Source: Paenibacillus antri
GTDB taxonomy: Bacteria > Bacillota > Bacilli > Paenibacillales > YIM-B00363
Direction: 5' to 3'
DNA: 64,000 nucleotides
Assembly (NCBI RefSeq): GCF_005765165.1
Contig: NZ_VCIW01000001.1
Span: 310,001-374,000, forward strand
Positions 57,342 through 64,000 of the stretch are shown piece after piece. The notes under the pieces were generated by a model. That model did not search any database. It was not told where the DNA came from and saw nothing but the letters and a program-made list of their open reading frames with translations. The first letter of the stretch is position 1. Every line of letters begins with the position of its first letter. Position numbers and translations under genes: made by a program.

Positions 57342-57910
57342 GGGAGTCGCCGCTCGGCGCGTACGGGATCGGCGACAGCCGCATTCCGCTCCAACTCCGA
57401 CGCCAGCTCCTCGAGCGACGCAGCGAGTCTGACCGTTAATTCTTCGGTCATCGCGAACCCGTTCTCGGTCCGTTGAATCCATTGATCCACGCCGTATACT
57501 CCGCCGAGGATATGTCTCCCCGCCAACGCGGAGACGACGGGCTTGAGCGCGTAATCGATCGACAATAGGTGCGCCATGGATCCGCCGACGAACAGCGGAA
57601 GCACGATTTTCCGCTCGAGCCCCTTCTGCGGCAGCATATCCAGAAACAGCTTCAGCACGCCCGTATAAGACGCCTTATAGACGGGGCTGACCAAGATAAC
57701 GGCCTGCGCCGCTTCGACCCACCGCACCTTCTCCTGAATGGCGGCGCTGGCGAAATTCGCTCTCACCAAATCCTCCGCCGGCAGCTCCGAGACGTTCACC
57801 GTCTTGACGGCGAACCCGCGGCCGACCATATATTGCAAGGAATAGTCGATAAACGCGTTTACGCGCGAACTCAAGGAAGGGCTGCCGGACACGATCACGA
57901 CCGACGACAT
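57338..57910 (-). CDS. NAD(P)H-dependent FMN reductase (SsuE type)
   Basis: A 190-residue flavodoxin-fold reductase. The phosphate loop is 'VIVSGSPSLSSRVNAFID' at the N-terminus and the isoalloxazine contact is 'VSPVYKASYTGVLKLFLD' near 75-92, both typical of SsuE/MsuE enzymes that supply reduced FMN to two-component monooxygenases. It lies 49 bp downstream of an LLM-type FMN monooxygenase, its natural partner. The ATG at 57910 is preceded by AAGAAGGAG. It is convergent with the PucR gene, sharing 4 bases. Confidence 0.9.
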   Translation of the reverse strand: MSSVVIVSGSPSLSSRVNAFIDYSLQYMVGRGFAVKTVNVSELPAEDLVRANFASAAIQEKVRWVEAAQAVILVSPVYKASYTGVLKLFLDMLPQKGLERKIVLPLFVGGSMAHLLSIDYALKPVVSALAGRHILGGVYGVDQWIQRTENGFAMTEELTVRLAASLEELASELERNAAVADPVRAERRLP

Positions 57911-57959
57911 GCGATCAACTCCTTCTTATCATGTGTCTTACCAGATGCGCCGGGAAGCC

Positions 57960-59318
57960 CTACCCGATCTTGATCGGCGTCGTCGCGAATTGATTGACCG
58001 GCCGGGTCAACCCCATATTCTCGCGAAGCGTTCGACCTGCATATTCCGTGCGGAACAGGCCTCTGCGCCGCAATTCCGGAATGACGAGCTCGATGAACCG
58101 CTCCATGTCGTGCGGGAGATGCGGAAACAACATGTTGAACCCGTCGCAGCCCCCCTCTCGGAACCACTCCTCGAAATAATCCGCGATTTGCTCCGGCGTG
58201 CCGGCGTACGTACCGTGTCCCCGGCCGAAGGCGATCCGATGAATCAACTGGCGAATCGTCAAATTTTCCCGCCTCGCCAGATCGACGTATACCTGATACC
58301 GGCTCTTCCCTCCGTTGATCGACTCGACACTCGGCACCTCCGGCAAGGGACCGTCCAACGGATACGTGAACAGATCCACGTTCAGCGACTTCGACAATTG
58401 ATGCAGTCCGTATTCGGGCACGATGTACTCGTTGAGCTCCTGCTCCTTCTCCTTCGCCTCCGATTCGGTTAACCCGACGATCGGCGCCATTCCGGGCAGA
58501 ATGTTCAACTGGTCCGGCGTTCGGCCGTACTTCAGCATCCGCCTCTTGACGTCCGTGTAGAATTCTCGGGCGTCGTCCAGCCGGTTCTGCGCGGTGTAGA
58601 TCGCTTCGGCATACTTCGCGGCGAACTCCCTGCCGTCCTCCGAAGAGCCGGCTTGCACGAGCACCGGATATCCTTGCGGCGACCTTGGAATATCGCTAGG
58701 ACCGCGCACGTCGAAGATATTTCCCTTATGATGGATTTCCCGAATTTTGCTCGGGTCGGTGAACATCCCCTTGCGGCGGTCGACGACGAGCGCGTCGTCG
58801 TCCCAGCTGTCCCACAGCTTTCTCGTCACCTCCAAGAACTCGTTAGCCCGAACGTACCGTTGACTATGCTCCAGATGCGCCTCTTTCCCGAAATTGTGAG
58901 CCGACATTTCGTTCCCCGTCGTCACGATATTCCAGCCCGCGCGGCCCTTGCTCACGTGATCGAGCGAAGCGAACTTCCGCGCGACGTCGTAGGGCTCGCC
59001 GTAGGTCGTCGAAGCGGTGCCGATGAGACCGATGGATTCCGTCACGGCCGCGATCGCGGCCAACAGCGTGAACGGCTCGAAGAAATTGTTGAACGGGCCG
59101 AAGTTGATGTTGCTGTTGATCGCCAGGCCGTCCGCGATGAAGATGGAATCGAATTTCGCCTCCTCCGCCCGCTTCGCCAGCCGTTGGTAGTATCCGATAT
59201 CGAGCATGTTCATCGGATCCGTGTTCGGGTGACGCCATGCCGCTTCATGATGGCCGATCCCTTGAATGAACAGGTTCAGATGCATTTGTCGCCGTTGTCC
59301 GTTCGCATTCGTGCTCAT
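57960..59318 (-). CDS. LLM-class flavin monooxygenase (NtaA/SnaA/DszA group)
   Basis: A 452-residue bacterial-luciferase-fold monooxygenase. Group-specific blocks are 'RQMHLNLFIQGIGHHEAAW', 'FDSIFIADGLAI', 'STTYGEPYDVARKFASLDH' and 'GRAGWNIVTTGNEMSAHNFG', the last carrying the flavin-contact Asn/Thr. Members oxidise nitrilotriacetate, EDTA, dibenzothiophene sulfone or similar C-N/C-S compounds with FMNH2 from a separate reductase. It is encoded between an Opp-type importer and the SsuE-type reductase, forming a complete uptake and oxidation set. The ATG at 59318 has GGAGGTGCG upstream. The substrate is unknown. Confidence 0.9.
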   Translation of the reverse strand: MSTNANGQRRQMHLNLFIQGIGHHEAAWRHPNTDPMNMLDIGYYQRLAKRAEEAKFDSIFIADGLAINSNINFGPFNNFFEPFTLLAAIAAVTESIGLIGTASTTYGEPYDVARKFASLDHVSKGRAGWNIVTTGNEMSAHNFGKEAHLEHSQRYVRANEFLEVTRKLWDSWDDDALVVDRRKGMFTDPSKIREIHHKGNIFDVRGPSDIPRSPQGYPVLVQAGSSEDGREFAAKYAEAIYTAQNRLDDAREFYTDVKRRMLKYGRTPDQLNILPGMAPIVGLTESEAKEKEQELNEYIVPEYGLHQLSKSLNVDLFTYPLDGPLPEVPSVESINGGKSRYQVYVDLARRENLTIRQLIHRIAFGRGHGTYAGTPEQIADYFEEWFREGGCDGFNMLFPHLPHDMERFIELVIPELRRRGLFRTEYAGRTLRENMGLTRPVNQFATTPIKIG

Positions 59319-59347
59319 ACGCGTTCGCGCACCTCCAGAAGTCGTCT

Positions 59348-60928
59348 TTATTTGCTCTTGATTTCTTCCACGTAGAACATAGAGTCGACGCGCGGCGTAA
59401 ATTCGATGTCGTCGCCGACGGAGTAATATTCGTTGCTGCGGTACAAGTAGATGTAAGGCAGCTCCTCGGCCGCGATCCGCTGAACCTCTTTGTACTGTTC
59501 CGCCCGCTCTTCCGGATTCATGTTTACGGCCGCCCGATCCAACAATTCGTCGACGAGCGGATTGTTGTAGCCGAACCCCTTGGGGTTGTAGGTAGAATGG
59601 AAATGAATCAAGGCCAGCGACGGGTCGAACATCGTATTGTTCCACCCCGTGCCGAGCAGCTCGGCGTTCTTACCGTTGGTGCGAACATCCACGTATTGGC
59701 TCGCTTCCAGAAGCTGCAGGTTCACCTTGATGCCCGCGGCCTCCAACATACCCGTAATCATCTGCGCCATTTCGCTGTCCGCATACGAACGGCCCTGCGA
59801 AGCCGTGTACGTAATCTCCAACGGATTGCCCTCGCCGTAACCGGCTTCCTCGAGCAGCTGCCTCGTACGCTCCGGATCGTAGCGGGAAGTGTTGTATAAG
59901 CTTTCCTCGAATCCGGGTACGCCGGGCACGATCCGCGTGCGGGTCGGCGCTGCCGTCCCGTCCGTAAACTTATCGATCAACGCCTGCTTATCGATCGCGT
60001 AGTCGATCGCCTCGCGAACTTTGGGGTCCGACGTCTTGAATTCCGGATTTTGATTCACCATCAGCATCATAACGGTCGTCGTGTCGTTTGGAACGATCGT
60101 CGTGCCGTCGTTATTCTCGACCCTCTCCAAGTCGGTCGGCGGAATGTTCGACGCGATATCGACGCCGCCGGTCAACGCCTCCCCGATCCGGGTCGAGTTT
60201 TCGATGATCGTCCGGAATACGACGGTATCCCACTGCGCGACGTCGCCTGCGAAATAATCGTCGTATTTACTCAGCACCAATCGATCGCCCTTGCGCCACT
60301 CCACGAATTCGTAGGGACCGCTTCCGACCGGATGCTTCAAATACCCTTCCCAGCCGACTTCCTCGATATATTTTTTCGGAAAGATGCCGGACGCTTCTCG
60401 GGCGATTCGGTACGGGAGCACAGGGTCCGGACCGTTGGTAATAATGTTAAAGCGCGTCTCGTCGATAATTTCCACTTCTTTGATCGTCTTATAGTTTTGG
60501 TGCTGCACCAACTTGTTGTCCAAGGCGACGCGCTCCAAGGAAAACTTCACGTCCTCCGACGTTAACGGATCTCCGTTATGGAACGTAATGCCTTCCTTCA
60601 GCGCGAACGCCCACGTTACGTCGTCTACGCTTTCGTACGATTCCGCCAGATGCGGCTGCACCTTGCTGTCATGATCCCTCTTCAATAAATAGCTTTGTAG
60701 ATTTACCATGACGGCTTCCGTCGAGATGGCCGTCGTATTGTGCGTATCGAAAGTGTCCACGTCCTGACTCAAGGCGATCGTCAGGACCTCCCCCGATTCC
60801 GCCGCTCCCGCAGCCGCCGGCTCCGAAGCCGATTCGTTCGCGCCGCCCTGACCGCCGCAAGCCGCGAGCAGCAGCAGCGCGATCGCCGACGCCCGCGTTC
60901 CCCACCTGGATAAGGATCTCTTTTTCAT
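59348..60928 (-). CDS. ABC transporter substrate-binding lipoprotein (family 5, Opp/Dpp type)
   Basis: A 526-residue SBP_bac_5 protein. The lipoprotein signal ends 'LLLLAACGGQGG' with the acylated Cys near 24. Typical blocks are 'LAESYESVDDVTWAFALKEG', 'ITFHNGDPLTSEDVKFSLER' and 'VGSGPYEFVEWRKGDRLVL'. It binds a peptide, nickel chelate or another medium-size solute outside the cell. Here the partner enzymes (hydantoinase, monooxygenase) suggest a small N- or S-containing organic compound rather than a peptide. It is followed by the monooxygenase gene 29 bp downstream. Confidence 0.93.
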   Translation of the reverse strand: MKKRSLSRWGTRASAIALLLLAACGGQGGANESASEPAAAGAAESGEVLTIALSQDVDTFDTHNTTAISTEAVMVNLQSYLLKRDHDSKVQPHLAESYESVDDVTWAFALKEGITFHNGDPLTSEDVKFSLERVALDNKLVQHQNYKTIKEVEIIDETRFNIITNGPDPVLPYRIAREASGIFPKKYIEEVGWEGYLKHPVGSGPYEFVEWRKGDRLVLSKYDDYFAGDVAQWDTVVFRTIIENSTRIGEALTGGVDIASNIPPTDLERVENNDGTTIVPNDTTTVMMLMVNQNPEFKTSDPKVREAIDYAIDKQALIDKFTDGTAAPTRTRIVPGVPGFEESLYNTSRYDPERTRQLLEEAGYGEGNPLEITYTASQGRSYADSEMAQMITGMLEAAGIKVNLQLLEASQYVDVRTNGKNAELLGTGWNNTMFDPSLALIHFHSTYNPKGFGYNNPLVDELLDRAAVNMNPEERAEQYKEVQRIAAEELPYIYLYRSNEYYSVGDDIEFTPRVDSMFYVEEIKSK

Positions 60929-60966
60929 ACTCCACTCCCCCGGTCACTTTTTATAGATTCCTTCAT

Positions 60967-61983
60967 CTACGACGCATGCCAGCTCCATCCCCCCAACGGC
61001 TCGTGACAGGCGACGAATCGCCCCTCCCCTTCCACCTCCTTCAGCGGGGGCTCCTCGAGGGAGCAGCGCTCTACCGCATAAGGACAGCGCGTGTGAAATC
61101 TACAGCCGGGCGGCGGCGCGGTCGGACTCGGCATATCTCCCTGCAAGATCGCCTTCCTCCCGCCTATACGCTGCGACGGATCCGAGATCGGGACGGAAGA
61201 GAGCAGCCCTTCCGTGTATGGATGCTTCGGTTGCCGGAACAACTGCTCCTTACCCGCGATCTCCACGATCTTCCCTAAGTACATGACCGCGATCCGATCG
61301 CTCACATACTTCACCGCAGGCAGCCCGTGACCGATGAAAATATACGTCAGGTTGAATTCCTTCTGCAGGCGGACGAGCAGATTCAAAATCTGTGACTGAA
61401 TGGATACGTCCAACGCCGACACCGCCTCGTCGCATACGATCAACTTCGGCCGCAGCGCCAAGGCGCGCGCGATTCCGATGCGCTGGCGTTGGCCGCCGCT
61501 GAACTCGTGGGGGTATCGTTGCGCGAACGAAGGGCTCAGCCCCACCGTCTCCATTAATTCGAACACTCTGTCGCGAAGCCGTTCCCCATCCAGCACCTTA
61601 TGAGCTCGCAACGGTTCGGCGATCAGCTCCTCCACCCTCATCCTCGGATTCAAGGAAGAGAACGGGTCTTGGAAGATCATCTGAATGTCCTTGCGCTTCT
61701 CCCTCATTTGTTCGGACGACAACGTTCTTACGTCTTGACCCTCGAACCGAATTTCGCCCTCCGATGCCTCCAACAATCGAAGAATGGCATTGCCGGTCGT
61801 CGATTTCCCGCAGCCGGATTCTCCTACGATGCCGAAGGTCTCTCCTCGATTGACCGCAAAACTCACGCCGTCCACCGCTTTCAGGACCGTCTTCCCTCTA
61901 GAGAACCACCCCCGGCTCAAGTCGAAGTACACCTTCAACCCCTCAACCTCCAGCAACGGCGTCGCCCGGCTTTCGTTCGTCAA
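60967..61983 (-). CDS. ABC transporter ATPase (OppF/DppF type)
   Basis: A 338-residue ATPase. Walker A 'GIVGESGCGKSTTGNAI', signature 'HEFSGGQRQRIGIARALA', Walker B 'LIVCDEAVSALD', and the C-terminal OppF/DppF tail with 'GCRFHTRCPYAVERC' (four Cys that hold an iron-sulfur cluster or zinc in relatives). One oddity: the switch region reads 'IFIGHGLPAVKYVSDR' where relatives have AHDLSVV. The switch His is retained, but the following Asp is Gly. It overlaps the OppD-type gene by 41 bp. Confidence 0.92.
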   Translation of the reverse strand: MTNESRATPLLEVEGLKVYFDLSRGWFSRGKTVLKAVDGVSFAVNRGETFGIVGESGCGKSTTGNAILRLLEASEGEIRFEGQDVRTLSSEQMREKRKDIQMIFQDPFSSLNPRMRVEELIAEPLRAHKVLDGERLRDRVFELMETVGLSPSFAQRYPHEFSGGQRQRIGIARALALRPKLIVCDEAVSALDVSIQSQILNLLVRLQKEFNLTYIFIGHGLPAVKYVSDRIAVMYLGKIVEIAGKEQLFRQPKHPYTEGLLSSVPISDPSQRIGGRKAILQGDMPSPTAPPPGCRFHTRCPYAVERCSLEEPPLKEVEGEGRFVACHEPLGGWSWHAS

Positions 61984-62971
61984 CGAGATTCACCTCCCCT
62001 TCCTCGTGCAGCCAGCACCTCGCCTTCGTTCCCGACCCCAGCTCGCGAAGCGGCGGAGCCTCGCTCGCGCATCGCTTCGCCGCGAACGCGCACCGGGGAT
62101 GGAACCGGCACCCTGCCGGCATCCGAGAAGGCGCCGGCACCGTGCCGGGAATCGAATCCAGCTCGACTCTCGTCTCTTCCAGCCGCGGCGTGCTCCGAAT
62201 CAACCCCAAGGTGTACGGATGCTTCGGGGCGCGGAAGAGTTCGTACACGTCCCCTTCTTCCACGACCTGCCCGGCATACATGACGATGACGCGATCGACC
62301 ATCTCGGCGATGACGCCCAGGTCATGGGTAATGATCATAATCGAGGCTTGCGTTTCGTCTCGAAGCTCTTGCATCAGCCGCAAGATTTGCGCTTGTATCG
62401 TGACGTCCAACGCCGTCGTCGGCTCGTCGGCGATGAGCAGCTTCGGATTGCAAGAGAGGGCGATCGCGATCATCGCGCGTTGCCGCATCCCGCCGCTCAG
62501 CTCGTGCGGATACGAGCGGAACACCGCCTCCGGCCGCGCGATGCCGACCTTGCGCAGCATCTCGATGCTTCGTTGCTTCGCCGTTTTCTTCTTCGCGGCT
62601 TGATGCAGCATAATATTTTCCGAAATTTGATAACCGATGGTGAGCAGCGGATTCAGCGACGTAAGAGGCTCTTGGAAAATCATGGACATCGCATTGCCCT
62701 GCAGCTTTTTCAACTCGCCCTTGGAAAGCTTGGCAAGATCCGTTCCTTCGAAAATGATTTCTCCCCCGACGATCCGTCCGGGCTCCTCCACCAACCCCAT
62801 GACCGAATACGACATCACGCTCTTGCCGCACCCGGACTCGCCCACGACTCCCAGCACCTCTCCGCGTTCGATCTTGAAGGATACGCCGTCCACGGAGCGA
62901 GTCACTCCCGTCTCGGTCGAATAATACGTCTTTAGTTCGCGTACCTCCAACAGCGCTTCTCGCCTCGACAT
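61943..62971 (-). CDS. ABC transporter ATPase (OppD/DppD type)
   Basis: A 342-residue ATPase. Walker A 'GVVGESGCGKSVMSYSV', 'GNAMSMIFQEPLTSLNPLL' as Q-loop, signature 'HELSGGMRQRAMIAIAL', Walker B 'LLIADEPTTALD', switch 'MIITHDLGVIAEMVDRVIVM', and the tail 'GCRFHPRCAFAAKRC' with the conserved cysteines. All motifs are canonical. It pairs with the OppF-type partner as the motor of the importer. The ATG at 62971 follows AAGGAGGGAGTACA. Confidence 0.93.
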   Translation of the reverse strand: MSRREALLEVRELKTYYSTETGVTRSVDGVSFKIERGEVLGVVGESGCGKSVMSYSVMGLVEEPGRIVGGEIIFEGTDLAKLSKGELKKLQGNAMSMIFQEPLTSLNPLLTIGYQISENIMLHQAAKKKTAKQRSIEMLRKVGIARPEAVFRSYPHELSGGMRQRAMIAIALSCNPKLLIADEPTTALDVTIQAQILRLMQELRDETQASIMIITHDLGVIAEMVDRVIVMYAGQVVEEGDVYELFRAPKHPYTLGLIRSTPRLEETRVELDSIPGTVPAPSRMPAGCRFHPRCAFAAKRCASEAPPLRELGSGTKARCWLHEEGEVNLVDERKPGDAVAGG

Positions 62972-62988
62972 TGTACTCCCTCCTTACG

Positions 62989-63936
62989 TTATGACCTCCG
63001 GCTCTGCACGCGGGGATCGAACGCGTCGCGCAGCCAATCCCCTAGGAATATAATGCCGAGCACCGTCACCGTGATGGCGACGCCGGGGAATGTCGATATC
63101 CACCAACTCGTGGCGATATGATCCCTTCCTTCGTTGAGCATGTATCCCCAGGAGACGATCGGAGGTTGGACCCCTAATCCCAGGAAGCTCAACGAAGCTT
63201 CCAGTACGATATTGCCGCCGACCGTCAAGGTGGAGACGACGATGCAGAGGGACACGATATTCGGCAATATGTGCTTCAGCATAATCGTCCGATCCCGGGT
63301 GCCGATCGCGCGCGCGGCCCGGATGTAATCCCGCTGTTTGAGGCTGAGCACCTCCCCCCTGATTAAACGCGTATATGCCGTCCATTCGGTCAGTCCGATG
63401 ACCAAAATGAGCGTCGTGACGCTTGTGCCGAATACGCCGATAATGACCAACATCAGCAAGATGCCCGGGATTGCCATCTTCGCGTCGACCACCCTCATAA
63501 TCAAAGAGTCGAACCAACGTCCTCCGTAATACCCGCAGACGATCCCGAGAAAGATGCCGATCGCCCCCGCGATCATTACTGCCGCGACGCTGACGAGCAA
63601 CGAGATCCGGGATCCGTAGATGATCCGGCTGAGCATATCTCTGCCGAGATTATCGGTCCCGAGCGGGTGCTCCATCGATCCGCCCTCCAGCCAGAACGGC
63701 GGCGCCAGCGTGTTCCTCGCATCCATTACGCCCGGGTCGTGCGGGGCCAGATAGGGCGCAAGCGCCGCGGTCAAGACGACCAAGGCGATCATCGCGAAGC
63801 CTGCCGTGCCGGTCTTGCTTGAGAACAGCAGCTTCCTCCACCTAAGGAACGTACTCGCCTTTACCGGGACTTCGAACCTTGCACTCTCCCGCTGCAACGG
63901 ATTCGCCAACTCGATTCGAGTGCCGTCCACCGACAT
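62989..63936 (-). CDS. ABC transporter permease (OppC/DppC type)
   Basis: A 315-residue permease with six membrane spans. 'LAPYLAPHDPGVMDARNTLA' and 'EHPLGTDNLGRDMLSRIIYG' are the standard external N-terminal loop, and the EAA-like loop is 'YIRAARAIGTRDRTIMLKHI'. The C-terminus 'GDWLRDAFDPRVQSRRS' is typical. The ATG at 63936 has AGAGGGGGAATCGCG upstream. It lies 18 bp downstream of the partner permease that leaves the window. Confidence 0.93.
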   Translation of the reverse strand: MSVDGTRIELANPLQRESARFEVPVKASTFLRWRKLLFSSKTGTAGFAMIALVVLTAALAPYLAPHDPGVMDARNTLAPPFWLEGGSMEHPLGTDNLGRDMLSRIIYGSRISLLVSVAAVMIAGAIGIFLGIVCGYYGGRWFDSLIMRVVDAKMAIPGILLMLVIIGVFGTSVTTLILVIGLTEWTAYTRLIRGEVLSLKQRDYIRAARAIGTRDRTIMLKHILPNIVSLCIVVSTLTVGGNIVLEASLSFLGLGVQPPIVSWGYMLNEGRDHIATSWWISTFPGVAITVTVLGIIFLGDWLRDAFDPRVQSRRS

Positions 63937-63954
63937 CGCGATTCCCCCTCTCGC

Positions 63955-64000
63955 TTACTCGTACTTGATTCTTGGATCGATCCACCGATAAGCGACGTCC
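63955..64000 (-). CDS. C-terminal end of an OppB/DppB-type permease (partial)
   Basis: Only 14 residues are visible, 'DVAYRWIDPRIKYE', before a TAA. 'DPRIKY' is the usual last motif of OppB/DppB permeases, and the gene order B-C-D-F that follows supports the call. The rest lies beyond base 64000. Confidence 0.75.
   Translation of the reverse strand, partial: DVAYRWIDPRIKYE

Noticed and set aside
1-64000. rRNA, tRNA, known riboswitches, insertion sequences
   Set aside because: None recognised by eye; the gaps are mostly short or filled by the repeats and hairpins listed.

Overview
The window looks like chromosome from a high-GC, spore-forming member of the Paenibacillaceae (Paenibacillus/Cohnella type). 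The reasons are paired CotS/CotSA-like spore-coat genes, strong GGAGG-type ribosome sites with many GTG/TTG starts, LplABC/YesMN-type sugar uptake and control, several lipoproteins, and an Agr-like peptide locus. I saw no rRNA, tRNA, insertion sequence or CRISPR array. Gene density is high, and most operon genes overlap by 4 bp (ATGA or GTGA).

Layout. 1-4060: two tandem copies of a CotS-like kinase-fold gene plus a CotSA-like GT4 glycosyltransferase. 4133-9514: aldose 1-epimerase, a 13-copy array of 51-bp hairpin repeats, an M1 metallopeptidase lipoprotein, an ExoD-family protein and an MFS transporter. 9689-10344: a small helical protein and two decayed small ORFs. 10615-12278: a phytanoyl-CoA-dioxygenase-like gene coupled to an AraC regulator. 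12280-21412: one long leftward carbohydrate operon (enolase-superfamily dehydratase, two permeases and a binding protein, GH36 glycosidase, zinc dehydrogenase, mutarotase-like protein, SDR), controlled by a divergent GntR/FadR gene with a clear promoter, operator palindrome and cre-like site. 22288-25244: structured 106-bp repeats, a two-gene UxaA/SuyAB-type dehydratase and a divergent SDR that lacks the usual catalytic residues. 25288-29276: dapF, a lipoprotein, a GNAT and a CPBP-like membrane protein, and a SEC-C protein.

29370-31134 is visibly AT-richer and holds a compact quorum-sensing-like cassette: a kinase-less multi-pass membrane protein, AgrB, a 40-residue AgrD-like peptide with no cysteine, and a stand-alone LytTR DNA-binding protein. 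It has its own promoter and a strong terminator. This is the most unusual system in the window.

31663-45661 is a second carbohydrate locus. On the minus strand are an LplA-like binding protein, a YesM/YesN two-component pair, a GH39-like glycosidase, an M81 peptidase, a class III aminotransferase, an IlvD/Edd dehydratase and an SDR. The two matching permeases diverge on the plus strand and are followed by a gene remnant. 45918-51875 encodes one protein of about 1985 residues: transglutaminase-like fold, DUF4011, SF1 helicase, Vsr-like nuclease and DUF3320, an architecture linked to phage defence. Next come an inverted-repeat element and an orphan protein resembling eCIS or polymorphic-toxin nuclease cargo. 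53219-64000 is a nitrogen/sulfur-scavenging type region: dihydropyrimidinase-like hydrolase, a TIM-barrel isomerase, a PucR regulator with a promoter/operator, an FMN reductase, an LLM flavin monooxygenase and an Opp/Dpp-type ABC importer that runs off the window edge.
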